Positions 7,222-15,806 are shown, numbered from the stretch's first letter. The stretch is 25,374 bases of DNA from CAYJFG01 sp964369405 (GCA_964369405.1 CAYJGB010000027.1:1-25374); one strand, 5' to 3'. Notes: a model not told the origin generated them from the letters alone. Program-made: numbers and translations.

Positions 7222-8298
7222 ATGAAAAAGTACAATGTAGGTATTATCGGAGCAACAGGTATGGTGGGTCAAAGATTTGCATTATTATTGAGCGAACACC
7301 CATGGTATAACGTTACAGCAATTGCCGCTTCTAAAAGAAGTGCAGGTAAAAAATATAAAGACGTTGTAAAAGGGCGTTGGGCAATGGATACAGATATCCC
7401 AGCAAATATTGCTGATATGGAGATTTTAGATGCATCAGACATCGAAAAAGTAGTTTCTTTAGTAGATTTTGTGTTCTGTGCTGTTGATATGCCAAAAGAT
7501 GAGATTAGAGCATTAGAAGATGCATATGCAAAAGCAGAATGCCCAGTAATCTCAAATAACTCAGCACATAGAGCAACAAAAGACGTACCAATGATAATTC
7601 CAGAGATAAATGATGACCATGCAAAAATCATACCAGCACAAAAGAAAAGATTAGGAACTAAAAAAGGATTTGTAGCAGTAAAATCAAACTGTTCATTACA
7701 AAGCTATGTTCCAGCAATAGCACCATTAATGGATTTAAACGTTACAAAAGTTCTAGCTTGTACATATCAAGCTATATCAGGAGCAGGTAAAACATTTGAA
7801 ACATGGCCAGAGATGGTAGATAACATCATACCATACATCGGTGGAGAAGAAGAGAAGTCAGAACAAGAGCCTATGAAAATATGGGGACATATTGAGGGTG
7901 ACGAAATAGTAAATACAAATACACCATCAATAACATCACAATGTATAAGAGTTCCAGTAAGTGATGGACATTCAGCAGCAGTATTTGTAACATTTGAAAA
8001 GCCAGCAACAATGGACGAAATAATATCAAGATGGGAAAATTACAAAGGAGCTGCACAAGAACTTGACTTACCAAGTGCACCAAAACAATTTTTACATTAC
8101 TTTAAAGAAAACGATAGACCACAAATTAAAAGCGAAAGAAACGCAGAAAATGGAATGGCTGTATCAATAGGAAGACTTAGAGAAGATACACAATATACAA
8201 TAAAATTTGTATGTATGTCACACAACACACTAAGAGGTGCTGCAGGTGGAGCTGTGTTAATGGCAGAACTACTTTGCGCACAAGGTTATATCGACTAA
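7222..8298 (+). CDS. asd: Aspartate-semialdehyde dehydrogenase
   Basis: A 358-residue enzyme that reduces aspartyl phosphate to aspartate semialdehyde with NADPH, the branch point to lysine/diaminopimelate, threonine and methionine. The Rossmann motif GIIGATGMVGQR spans residues 8-18. The catalytic cysteine is C157 in KSNCSLQ, and the catalytic-base histidine is H250 in SDGHSAAV. Sequence style and length match the archaeal/fungal-type Asd rather than the shorter Escherichia coli type, as is common in Clostridia. The ATG follows AGGAGG with a 10-nt gap. It heads an operon with dapA 25 nt downstream, then dapB and an ACT protein, so its main product here feeds cell-wall diaminopimelate and lysine. 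Confidence 0.97.
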   Translation: MKKYNVGIIGATGMVGQRFALLLSEHPWYNVTAIAASKRSAGKKYKDVVKGRWAMDTDIPANIADMEILDASDIEKVVSLVDFVFCAVDMPKDEIRALEDAYAKAECPVISNNSAHRATKDVPMIIPEINDDHAKIIPAQKKRLGTKKGFVAVKSNCSLQSYVPAIAPLMDLNVTKVLACTYQAISGAGKTFETWPEMVDNIIPYIGGEEEKSEQEPMKIWGHIEGDEIVNTNTPSITSQCIRVPVSDGHSAAVFVTFEKPATMDEIISRWENYKGAAQELDLPSAPKQFLHYFKENDRPQIKSERNAENGMAVSIGRLREDTQYTIKFVCMSHNTLRGAAGGAVLMAELLCAQGYID

Positions 8299-8323
8299 AT
8301 AAAAAACAAACGGAGGGAAAGGT

Positions 8324-9214
8324 ATGAAAAAACCTATATTTACAGGAGCAGCAGTTGCTTTAGTAACTCCTATGAATAGCGACGGCACAATTAATTTTGA
8401 CGAGTTTGGAAAATTAATTGATTTTCAAATTGAAAACGGTACTGATGCAATTTTAGCTTGTGGAACAACAGGAGAATCAGCAGTATTAAACCATAAAGAG
8501 CATTGTGAGGTTATATCTTACACAGTAGAAAAAGTTAACAAACGAGTACCAGTTATAGCAGGTACTGGCAGTAACGATACCTCATACTCTTGTGTACTAT
8601 CAAAAGAAGCCCAATCTATGGGTGTAGATGCTTTATTAAGCGTTACACCATATTACAACAAAACATCTCAAGCAGGGCTGATTAAACATTTTTCTACAAT
8701 TGCAGATAGTGTAAATATCCCTGTAATACTTTATAATGTACCTAGCAGAACAGGTTGTAATATTCAACCAGAAACATATATACCACTATCAAAGCACGAA
8801 AATATATTTGCTACTAAAGAGGCATCAGAAAACGTAGGAGCAGCTGCTAAAATATTAGCTACTTGCGAAAGTGATTTTGCAGTATATTCTGGAGCAGATG
8901 ATTTAACAGTACCGATAATGTCATTAGGTGGACTTGGAGTTATATCAGTATTTTCTAACATACTACCTAAAGAAATGCATTTAATAACTGAACTTATGCT
9001 AAAAGGCGAATATAAAGAGGCTACAAAATTGCATTTAAAATATTTAGAACTTATGAATATTATGTTTTGTGATGTTAATCCAATACCAATAAAAGAAGCT
9101 ATGAACTTAGCAGGATTTAATTGTGGAGAATGTAGACTACCACTAGTGTCAATGAATGACTCTAACTTAGAAAAGCTAAAAGCAAGTTTGAACAAATACG
9201 GGCTAATAAAGTAA
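8324..9214 (+). CDS. dapA: 4-hydroxy-tetrahydrodipicolinate synthase
   Basis: A 296-residue TIM-barrel aldolase condensing pyruvate with aspartate semialdehyde, the first committed step toward diaminopimelate and lysine. It carries the substrate loop ACGTTGES (residues 45-52), tyrosine Y110 in VTPYYNK, Y137 in LYNVPSRTG with R142, and the Schiff-base lysine K165 in ATKEAS. All key residues are present and the length is standard. The start ATG lies after GGAGGGAAAG. It sits between asd and dapB, with gaps of 25 and 24 nt, in pathway order. In spore formers the same pathway also supplies dipicolinate. Confidence 0.97.
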   Translation: MKKPIFTGAAVALVTPMNSDGTINFDEFGKLIDFQIENGTDAILACGTTGESAVLNHKEHCEVISYTVEKVNKRVPVIAGTGSNDTSYSCVLSKEAQSMGVDALLSVTPYYNKTSQAGLIKHFSTIADSVNIPVILYNVPSRTGCNIQPETYIPLSKHENIFATKEASENVGAAAKILATCESDFAVYSGADDLTVPIMSLGGLGVISVFSNILPKEMHLITELMLKGEYKEATKLHLKYLELMNIMFCDVNPIPIKEAMNLAGFNCGECRLPLVSMNDSNLEKLKASLNKYGLIK

Positions 9215-9238
9215 GAAGTAAGTTGGAGGAATTTTAAA

Positions 9239-9997
9239 ATGACAAGAGTAATACTTAGTGGTTGCAACGGTAAAATGGGGCAAGCGATTGTACGTTGTGT
9301 TATGCAAAGAGAAGATGTAACTATAGTAGCTGGTGTAGATATATTCACATCTTGTGGATACGATTTTCCAGTATTTGACGATTTTTCAAAAATATCAGTA
9401 AATGCTGATGTTGTAATAGATTTTTCAAATCCTGCTATATTAGACGGACTTTTAACATATGTAACAAAAGAAAAAATGCCAGTTATAATCTGCACTACTG
9501 GATTTTCAAAAGAACAAGTAGCAGAAATCAACAACGCATCTAAGCAAACAGCAGTTTTCTATTCAGGCAATATGTCTTTAGGAATTAACTTAATTTTAGA
9601 GCTTGCAAAAAAAGCTACTGCACTACTATATAATGATTTCGATATAGAAATTATAGAGAAACATCACAATCAAAAAATAGATGCTCCAAGTGGAACAGCG
9701 TTAATGATAGCTGATAGCATTTCTGAAGAGTTACCAAAAGAACCATTATATGTGTATGACAGACATTCTTACAGAAAGAAAAGAGATAAAAACGAGATTG
9801 GTATACACGCAGTTCGTGGAGGCTCTATCGTTGGAGAACACGAAGTTATCTTTGCTGGACACGATGAAGTAATATCAATAAAACACGAAGCACATTCAAA
9901 AGAAGTATTTGCAATTGGTGCAATTAATGCAGCAGTATTCTTAAAAGGAAAAAGTGCCGGAATGTATAATATGTCAGATTTAATATCATCAAAATAA
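9239..9997 (+). CDS. dapB: 4-hydroxy-tetrahydrodipicolinate reductase
   Basis: A 252-residue NAD(P)H-dependent reductase acting directly after DapA. The N-terminal nucleotide-binding motif is LSGCNGKMGQAI (residues 6-17). The catalytic signature EKHHNQKIDAPSGTA spans 140-154, with the catalytic histidine pair and lysine K146. CTTGF (85-89) and SGNMSLGINL (109-118) are further family blocks. ATG after TTGGAGGAA. It is the third gene of the asd-dapA-dapB run and is followed 21 nt later by an ACT-domain protein. Full length, no oddities. Confidence 0.97.
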   Translation: MTRVILSGCNGKMGQAIVRCVMQREDVTIVAGVDIFTSCGYDFPVFDDFSKISVNADVVIDFSNPAILDGLLTYVTKEKMPVIICTTGFSKEQVAEINNASKQTAVFYSGNMSLGINLILELAKKATALLYNDFDIEIIEKHHNQKIDAPSGTALMIADSISEELPKEPLYVYDRHSYRKKRDKNEIGIHAVRGGSIVGEHEVIFAGHDEVISIKHEAHSKEVFAIGAINAAVFLKGKSAGMYNMSDLISSK

Positions 9998-10018
9998 TAG
10001 ATAAAGTGAGGTTTAAAT

Positions 10019-10474
10019 ATGCAACCTACTATTACAATTTCAGAAGGAATTACAATGATATCTATTCAAAACATATCAACCGATATGTGTATGATAGCAG
10101 ACATCTTTGAAAAAATAGCTTTACTAGAAGTTGATATAGATATTATATCTCTATCACCAGTTCAAAGTGCAAAAACAACTTTAACTTTCACGATTAAAGA
10201 TGACGACTTAATTAAAATTTTAGAGTTTTTGTCTACTCTTGACAAGTCTAAAATTAAACCAGTAGTTAGCAGTGGAAACTATAACATATCTATACTTGAT
10301 AATAATATGGAGAACAATCCAGGAGTAGCAAGTAAAATATTTAAAGCACTTGCTACTGCAAATACAGATATAAGAGTTATTTCGACATCAGAAATACAAA
10401 TATCTATAATAGTAACATCAGCAGATTATCAAAAAGCATATGATGCTATTAATGACTGTATAAAAAATATATAA
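10019..10474 (+). CDS. Stand-alone double-ACT protein, aspartokinase-regulatory-like
   Basis: A 151-residue protein made only of two ACT domains (about residues 4-72 and 80-148). The C-terminal ACT (NPGVASKIFKALATANTDIRV, then ISTSEIQISIIV and KAYDAINDCI) closely resembles the regulatory end of LysC-type aspartokinases, where lysine or threonine binds at the ACT interface. No kinase domain precedes it, and it has its own GTGAGG ribosome-binding site and ATG, so it is not a truncated lysC inside this window. Its place at the end of asd-dapA-dapB suggests an amino-acid-sensing partner, perhaps of a separately encoded aspartokinase, comparable to the beta subunit of some aspartokinases. That role is inferred. 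Known only as an ACT-domain family member. Confidence 0.85.
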   Translation: MQPTITISEGITMISIQNISTDMCMIADIFEKIALLEVDIDIISLSPVQSAKTTLTFTIKDDDLIKILEFLSTLDKSKIKPVVSSGNYNISILDNNMENNPGVASKIFKALATANTDIRVISTSEIQISIIVTSADYQKAYDAINDCIKNI

Positions 10475-10479
10475 CCCTT

Positions 10480-10617
10480 AAGTAGTGTTGGAGATAAAAT
10501 CTCAAGAACTTATAACATTACTTTTAGCGTAAAAACCGCAGGAGGGGTAAATTAAACAGTCCAGTGGAATGTTTAAAAGGAGAACCCACGTTCTGTTATG
10601 GGTTCTCCTTGTTTTAT
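10480..10617 (+). ncRNA. Candidate structured small RNA or leader ending in an intrinsic terminator
   Basis: The gap between the ACT gene and ppk holds a compact series of stems. First, AAGTAGTGTT (10480-10489) pairs with AACATTACTT (10514-10523), enclosing GAGAT-AAA-ATCTC. Then a single-stranded stretch contains GCAGGAGGGG (10538-10547). Next, TTAAACA (10552-10558) pairs with TGTTTAA (10570-10576), with an inner TCC-AGT-GGA. Last, a perfect 12-bp terminator stem, AAGGAGAACCCA and TGGGTTCTCCTT (10577-10588, 10599-10610), is followed by GTTTTAT. It starts 5 nt after the ACT stop and ends about 115 nt before ppk. It could be a 3'-UTR-derived sRNA, a free sRNA or an attenuating ppk leader. I do not recognise a known riboswitch. 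Confidence 0.5.
10577..10617 (+). terminator. Intrinsic terminator of the asd-dap-ACT operon
   Basis: A perfect 12-bp stem, GC-rich for this genome, with a 10-nt loop (10589-10598) and a GTTTTAT tail. It separates the lysine operon from ppk. Confidence 0.85.
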
Positions 10618-10730
10618 AGAAAATAAATCTTATTTCTAAGTTTAACAGCACTATGTCGTTTGATATAGCATGTATTTTAAAAACTAATATGCATATATTA
10701 GATTTAATAGTAAAATTGGGAGATGTTAAT

Positions 10731-12965
10731 ATGGAAAAGGAAAAAAAACAACCTCAGCAAAAAAACGATATTGAGAAAAATTTAAAAGAGTTGGATATTG
10801 ATGTTAGACAAGCTTTAGAATTTGTTGATGATATGGGCGATATTGATGACTATAAATATAATAAAAAGTTATCTGGTCCATATAATAATCGTGAGCTTAG
10901 CTGGGTTGACTTTAACGCAAGAGTGTTAGAAGAAGCAACAGAAAAAGACAATCCTGTAATGGAGAGGCTTAAATTTTTATCTATTACATCATCAAACTTA
11001 GACGAGTTTTTTATGGTGCGTGTAGCAGGAGTAATCGAAAAAATCCACAGCGGATATACAAGAGCAGATGCATCTGGACTTACACCAAAACAACAACTAG
11101 ACAAGCTAGAAGACAAAATACATGAGTTTGCAAAAAAACAATATTCATGTTTAAACCGTTCAATAATACCTGCTTTAAAAAAGCAAGGTTACTTGTTTTT
11201 ACAAACATCTGAAATGAGCGATAAACAACTTAAATTTGTAGATGATTACTTCGATAAACTAGTATTCCCTGTTCTTACTCCAATGGCTGTTGATATGAGC
11301 AGACCTTTTCCACTACTAGCAAACAAAAGTTTAAACATAGCAGTACGATTAACTAATGTAAATAAAGAATCAGTATTTGCAGTAGTTCAAGTGCCTAGTA
11401 TATTACCAAGATTTTTAGAATTGCCATCAAACAATGGCAGAGATTTTGTATTACTAGAAAATATAATAATGTATAAACTTCACGAGCTATTTGAACTTTA
11501 CTCTATAGAAGAATCTTGTCCTTTTAGAATTACAAGAAATTCAGATTTAGAAATTGATGAAGAAACCGACGACTTAATGGAAGAAATTCAAAAATCAATT
11601 AAAAAGAGAAAAAGAGGTAAACCAGTTAGACTAGAAATCCATAAGAAGTGTGCAGTGGAACTTAAAAGATTTTTAGTTGAGATGCTAGATGTTGAGATTA
11701 AAGAAATATACGAGCAAGCAGGGCCACTAGACTTAACTTTCTTATCTAAATTTGCAAGCCTTGACCACAGCGACGATTTGTTTTTTGAAACTATCACACC
11801 AGTTAATCCACCGGCAGATTTATATGGTTATGATGATATCTTTGAAGCTATTAGAGAAAAAGATAGACTAGTACATCACCCGTATGAAAGTTTTGATGTT
11901 GTTTTAAAATTTATTAAACAAGCTGCTGAAGATAAAGATGTTCTAGCAATCAAGCAAACGCTTTATAGAGTAAGTGGTAACTCTCCAATAATAGCAGCGC
12001 TTATTAAAGCTGCTGAAAATGGTAAACAAGTTACAGTGTTAGTTGAGCTTAAAGCAAGATTTGATGAAGAAAACAACATTATTTGGGCAAAAAAACTAGA
12101 AAAATCTGGTTGCCACGTTGTATATGGTTTGACAGGGCTTAAAACTCACTGTAAAATCTGCTTAGTAATAAGACGTGAAAACGGTGGTATTCGCAGATAC
12201 CTCCATATGGGCACTGGTAACTATAACGACATAACAGCAAGATTTTACACTGATATCGGTATGTTTACGTGTAGAGATGAATACGGAACAGATGCATCTT
12301 CCCTATTTAACGTAGTTACTGGATATTCATTGCCACCAGAATATAATAAATTTATTGTAGCACCTAGAGGTATGAGAGCTTTCTTTGAAGATATGATAAA
12401 AAAAGAAATCGAAAACGCTAACAACGGCTTACCGTCTGGAATTATAGCAAAAGTAAACTCACTTGTAGACCCTGCAATTATAGACTTGTTATATTTAGCT
12501 AGCCAATCTGGTGTAGAAGTTAAACTTATAATTCGTGGTGTATGTTGTTTAGTTCCTGGAATTAAAGGAATAAGTGATAATATAACTGTATATAGTATAG
12601 TAGGACAGCTCCTAGAACACAGTAGAATATTCAAGTTTACAAACGGTGGAGACCCAGTAATATATATGGGAAGTGCCGACTGGATGCAAAGAAACTTAGA
12701 TAAAAGAGTAGAGCTTGTATTCCCTATAGAAGACGATAAACTTAAAAAGAGAAGTTTTGAAATATTAGAGCTTATGATGCACGATACAACAAATGCAAGA
12801 ATACAATTAGATGATACAAGTTATATACACATAGATAAAAGAGGAAAAAGACTGTTAAACTCACAAAAAAACTTTTATATGATGGCTAAAAAAGCACATC
12901 GACAAGCAAAAAGACAAAAAGATATAAGAGCAATAGGAACACCAGTTATACCAAAAAAACTATAA
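10731..12965 (+). CDS. ppk: Polyphosphate kinase 1
   Basis: A 744-residue PPK1 that reversibly polymerises the gamma-phosphate of ATP into polyphosphate at the membrane. The frame is open from 10653, but the ATG at 10731 follows TTGGGAGATG at good spacing and yields the usual family length, so I use it. The N domain begins NRELSWVDFNARVLEEA (about residues 53-69). Catalytic histidines correspond to H473 (KTHCK, the phosphorylated one in Escherichia coli numbering H435) and H492 (YLHMGTGNYND), the expected 19 residues apart. The KQTLYRVSGNSPI block precedes them. The first 45 residues form a highly charged tail rich in Lys, Gln and Asp. pfkA follows after 14 nt. Confidence 0.96.
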   Translation: MEKEKKQPQQKNDIEKNLKELDIDVRQALEFVDDMGDIDDYKYNKKLSGPYNNRELSWVDFNARVLEEATEKDNPVMERLKFLSITSSNLDEFFMVRVAGVIEKIHSGYTRADASGLTPKQQLDKLEDKIHEFAKKQYSCLNRSIIPALKKQGYLFLQTSEMSDKQLKFVDDYFDKLVFPVLTPMAVDMSRPFPLLANKSLNIAVRLTNVNKESVFAVVQVPSILPRFLELPSNNGRDFVLLENIIMYKLHELFELYSIEESCPFRITRNSDLEIDEETDDLMEEIQKSIKKRKRGKPVRLEIHKKCAVELKRFLVEMLDVEIKEIYEQAGPLDLTFLSKFASLDHSDDLFFETITPVNPPADLYGYDDIFEAIREKDRLVHHPYESFDVVLKFIKQAAEDKDVLAIKQTLYRVSGNSPIIAALIKAAENGKQVTVLVELKARFDEENNIIWAKKLEKSGCHVVYGLTGLKTHCKICLVIRRENGGIRRYLHMGTGNYNDITARFYTDIGMFTCRDEYGTDASSLFNVVTGYSLPPEYNKFIVAPRGMRAFFEDMIKKEIENANNGLPSGIIAKVNSLVDPAIIDLLYLASQSGVEVKLIIRGVCCLVPGIKGISDNITVYSIVGQLLEHSRIFKFTNGGDPVIYMGSADWMQRNLDKRVELVFPIEDDKLKKRSFEILELMMHDTTNARIQLDDTSYIHIDKRGKRLLNSQKNFYMMAKKAHRQAKRQKDIRAIGTPVIPKKL

Positions 12966-12979
12966 GAGAGGGCTAAACA

Positions 12980-14059
12980 ATGAAAAGAATTGGAATTTTA
13001 ACAAGTGGCGGAGATTGTCAAGGATTAAACCCAACAATAAGAGCAGTTGCAAAGGCTTTGTATGTGCATTTCGGTAAAGATGAGCTAGAAATATACGGAA
13101 TAGTAGATGGATATAAAGGTTTAATATATAGCGAATATAGGCTAATGAAGCAAGAGGACTTTTCTGGTATTTTAACTAGAGGAGGCACAATCCTAGGAAC
13201 ATCAAGACAACCATTTAAACTAATGAGAGTTATCGATGAAAACAGTGTCGATAAAGTAGCTGCTATGAAAGCTACTTACAAAAAATTAAATCTTGATTGT
13301 TTAGTTATCTTAGGAGGTAACGGCACACAAAAAACGGCTAATTTATTATCAGAAGAAGGGCTTAATGTAGTATCTCTTCCTAAAACAATAGATAACGATT
13401 TATGGGGAACTGATATGACTTTCGGTTTCCAAAGTGCTGTAAATATTGCTACAGATGTTATAGACTGTATTCACACAACTGCAACTTCACACGGCAGAAT
13501 ATTTATTGTAGAAGTTATGGGGCATAAAGTTGGCTGGCTTACATTATACGCTGGTATTGCAGGTGGTGCAGATATTATACTATTGCCTGAAATTCCATAT
13601 GACATAAACTCTATTATAAGTACAATAAAAGAGAGAAATAAAAAGGGTAAGACTTTTACAATATTAGCAGTTGCAGAAGGTGCAATATCTAAAGACTTAG
13701 CACAACTACCAAAGAAAAAAAGAAAAGCTATTTTAGCAGAAATGACAGAACCATCAATATCATATAAAATAGCAAAAGAAATAGAAGAGGCAACTGGACA
13801 AGAAACACGAGTAACAGTTCCAGGGCATTTCCAAAGAGGTGGTAGCCCATGTCCATACGACAGAGTACTTACAACTAGATTTGGTGCAAAAGCTGCACAG
13901 CTTATAATTGATAAAAACTATGGAAATATGGTATCATTAATTAATAATGACATAGTAACAGTACCACTAAGCGAAGTAGCGGGAAAATTAAAAGAAGTAC
14001 CAGTAGATTGTAGTGAAATTGAAACAGCAAGAAAAATAGGTATAACATTTGGAGATTGA
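12980..14059 (+). CDS. pfkA: 6-phosphofructokinase, group III (mixed-type signature)
   Basis: A 359-residue PfkA-family enzyme phosphorylating fructose 6-phosphate. The start is TSGGDCQGLNPTIRAV. The phosphate-donor positions read GGNGT (N114, G115) and PKTIDND (K135). By established rules, G at the first key position favours ATP while K at the second is typical of PPi-dependent enzymes. This G/K pair is the group III combination seen in actinobacterial ATP-dependent PFKs. The usual Mg-binding Asp before that Gly is Asn here, which I believe is shared by clostridial relatives. The rest (TSHGRIFIVEVMGHKVGWL, then PGHFQRGGSPCPYDR) is standard. The gene sits 14 nt after ppk, linking a polyphosphate enzyme with a possibly donor-flexible PFK. 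Donor choice cannot be settled by sequence. Confidence 0.94.
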   Translation: MKRIGILTSGGDCQGLNPTIRAVAKALYVHFGKDELEIYGIVDGYKGLIYSEYRLMKQEDFSGILTRGGTILGTSRQPFKLMRVIDENSVDKVAAMKATYKKLNLDCLVILGGNGTQKTANLLSEEGLNVVSLPKTIDNDLWGTDMTFGFQSAVNIATDVIDCIHTTATSHGRIFIVEVMGHKVGWLTLYAGIAGGADIILLPEIPYDINSIISTIKERNKKGKTFTILAVAEGAISKDLAQLPKKKRKAILAEMTEPSISYKIAKEIEEATGQETRVTVPGHFQRGGSPCPYDRVLTTRFGAKAAQLIIDKNYGNMVSLINNDIVTVPLSEVAGKLKEVPVDCSEIETARKIGITFGD

Positions 14060-14086
14060 TTTTCATAATAGAAAGTAGGTATATAT

Positions 14087-14500
14087 ATGTCTGAAGCAGT
14101 GGGCAGAGGAAGAGTTGTAACAGAAACACAGGAAATAATTCAACAAGAGCGAAAACGTTGGGTATTTTTTGGCTTACCATTTACATTTACAAAATACACA
14201 TTAACAGATAAAAAAATAATAATAAACGAGGGCTTATTAACAAGCAAAGAAAACGAGATATTATTATATAGAGTTTTAGATATTACTTTAAGAAAAACTC
14301 TATTTCAAAAAATGTTCAAACTAGGAACAATTATTTTAGAGTCTCAAGACAAATTTCAAGAAACTCTAGAAATAAAGAACATAAAAAACTCTAATCAATT
14401 TAAAGAAAATTTATCTGCACTAATCGAGCAAGATAAAACTAGACTTAGAATGAGAAGAGGCGAAATAATCAGCGATGACGGTTACGACGATGGTTTTTAA
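14087..14500 (+). CDS. Small bacterial PH-domain protein (YdbS/YdbT-like)
   Basis: A 137-residue soluble protein. Residues about 15-112 look like a bPH2 (DUF304) domain: EIIQQERKRWVFFGLPFTF, then TKYTLTDKKIIINEGLLTSKENEILLYRV split over two strands, and LGTIILES followed by an IKNIKNS-type helix start. In larger YdbT proteins this domain is attached to membrane helices; here no transmembrane segment is present. The C-terminus is charged, with a Asp/Gly-rich end (SDDGYDDGF). It lies 27 nt after pfkA and 10 nt before a HAD hydrolase, so it is probably in the same transcript. Its function is unknown. Confidence 0.75.
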   Translation: MSEAVGRGRVVTETQEIIQQERKRWVFFGLPFTFTKYTLTDKKIIINEGLLTSKENEILLYRVLDITLRKTLFQKMFKLGTIILESQDKFQETLEIKNIKNSNQFKENLSALIEQDKTRLRMRRGEIISDDGYDDGF

Positions 14501-14510
14501 CAGGTGAAAA

Positions 14511-15149
14511 ATGAGTAAAATAATAAAAGATATTATGTGGGACTTTAACGGAACAATAATAGATGATGTTAAACCAGCATTATATAGTGTAAACGATATG
14601 CTTACAAAGCGAGGTTTACCTGAAATAAATATAGAGCAATATTATAGTTATATGGATACACCAATAATAAAGTTTTATGAAAATGTATTAGATGTAGAAA
14701 AAGAAACCTTTGAAACGATAGCAAGTGAATTTGCTAGTGGATATAAAAAACATATCCCAGTAAATTGTCTAATGGAAAATGTTGAGAAAGTTTTAAAGTA
14801 TGCAAAAGACAACGGTATAAAACAGTACTTATTATCATCATCTAACGAAACAACAGTAACAACTATGATTAACAAATATAATTTAAACAATTATTTTGAT
14901 GTAGTGTCAGGTGCAAACAACCACAGTGCCGACAGTAAAATTGAACGTGGAAAGAAACTTATCTCAGATTATAAAATCAACATCGAAAATTTAATAATCA
15001 TTGGAGATACCCTCCACGATTATCACTTTGCAAGAGAGATAAATTCAAAGTGTATACTTACAACAAGAGGACACCAAGGAAAAGAGCAGTTCAAGGAAAG
15101 CAATGTAATAATTATTGATGATATGATAGAAGTATTAAGCTACATATAA
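14511..15149 (+). CDS. HAD-superfamily hydrolase, phosphoglycolate phosphatase-like
   Basis: A 212-residue HAD-fold protein with a helical cap inserted after motif I. Motif I is WDFNGTIIDD, with nucleophile D11 and N13 where most phosphatases have the acid/base Asp. Motif II is LLSSS (107-111). The motif III lysine is in the DSKIERGKKL region (141-150). Motif IV is IIGDTLHD (163-170). The Asp-to-Asn change is found in a recognised subset of HAD proteins (DWNGT/DFNGT) and could slow or alter phospho-enzyme hydrolysis. The substrate cannot be named. ATG after AACAGGTG. It is the last gene of the ppk-pfkA-bPH-HAD run and is followed by a strong terminator. Confidence 0.88.
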   Translation: MSKIIKDIMWDFNGTIIDDVKPALYSVNDMLTKRGLPEINIEQYYSYMDTPIIKFYENVLDVEKETFETIASEFASGYKKHIPVNCLMENVEKVLKYAKDNGIKQYLLSSSNETTVTTMINKYNLNNYFDVVSGANNHSADSKIERGKKLISDYKINIENLIIIGDTLHDYHFAREINSKCILTTRGHQGKEQFKESNVIIIDDMIEVLSYI

Positions 15150-15164
15150 AGAGTAACAAATACA

Positions 15165-15207
15165 AAAGAAGACAACCAATTGTGGTTGTCTTCTTTGCTT
15201 CTTTTTC
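15165..15207 (+). terminator. Intrinsic terminator of the ppk-pfkA-bPH-HAD operon
   Basis: A perfect 14-bp stem, AAAGAAGACAACCA and TGGTTGTCTTCTTT (15165-15178, 15183-15196), with a 4-nt loop, is followed by GCTTCTTTTT. Confidence 0.85.
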
Positions 15208-15234
15208 CATATCATATTTCCCAACGCATTATTT

Positions 15235-15651
15235 TTAAGCATAATCTCTATCCTTAAAAATATTCCCATCTGCATTATCGAGGTTAAATTTTTCTTTGTT
15301 CAGTTCTTCAATATGAGGTAATTTATGATTTTCACTACAAAATACAAATAATTTGCTATCATAATCTGCACATAATAAATTCCAACCTAAATTTGCTTTA
15401 AATAGTACAAACTTGTTTAAATCGGTAGGAATGTTACCTGCATAAATCAATGAGCAATAATTCAATTTAGTAAATTCATTTTTTACAAATCTACAAAACA
15501 GTTTTTCACCAAACAAAGTACGTTTCAACTCAATTGAATGCAATTGCAAACCTTTGTGCGACATCTCACGAAAAAACTCCGATAGACGTTCACACTGAGT
15601 ATGCGGTATGGTTACCTTTTTAACAATCAATTTGTTCTTACTTTGGTTCAT
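15235..15651 (-). CDS. Hypothetical protein, DUF2812-like
   Basis: A 138-residue soluble protein. The layout 'RLSEFFREMSHKGLQLHSI' then 'LFGEKLFCRFV' and 'LGWNLLCADYDSKLFVFCS' resembles DUF2812 domains of Firmicutes. There a short helix with a 'MaxKGxxL' motif is followed by a beta-rich part ending in 'GWxxxxxxxxxxxFxxxx'. Many relatives have membrane helices after this domain; this one ends with a charged tail. Start ATG follows GAGGTC. It is a lone gene between the HAD-operon terminator and the serA terminator. Function is unknown; DUF2812 genes are often found next to PadR-type regulators, but none is visible here. Confidence 0.6.
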   Translation of the reverse strand: MNQSKNKLIVKKVTIPHTQCERLSEFFREMSHKGLQLHSIELKRTLFGEKLFCRFVKNEFTKLNYCSLIYAGNIPTDLNKFVLFKANLGWNLLCADYDSKLFVFCSENHKLPHIEELNKEKFNLDNADGNIFKDRDYA

Positions 15652-15706
15652 ACGTTAGACCTCATTATATTCTATTATCTTACCTTATACTATTATATAA
15701 TAATTC

Positions 15707-15751
15707 TGATAAAAAAACAACAAATAATCATAAAAAATCATTTGTTGTTTT
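15707..15751 (-). terminator. Intrinsic terminator after serA
   Basis: AAAACAACAAAT and ATTTGTTGTTTT (15714-15725, 15740-15751) form a 12-bp stem. On the minus strand, downstream of serA, the stem runs into a continuous T tract (T7 in total). Confidence 0.75.
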
Positions 15752-15806
15752 CACTAATCTTTTCTATTTTTTTTGTGCTTATTTTAAGAGTTTGTAATAA
15801 TTTATT

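Noticed and set aside
8764..9534. 256-codon open frame on the minus strand across dapA and dapB
   Set aside because: It is antisense to two fully conserved genes, has no ribosome-binding site and shows no family resemblance.
10480..10617. T-box or lysine riboswitch before ppk
   Set aside because: No AGGGTGGNACCGCG-type T-box sequence and none of the conserved L-box segments are present; length is also too short for a lysine riboswitch.
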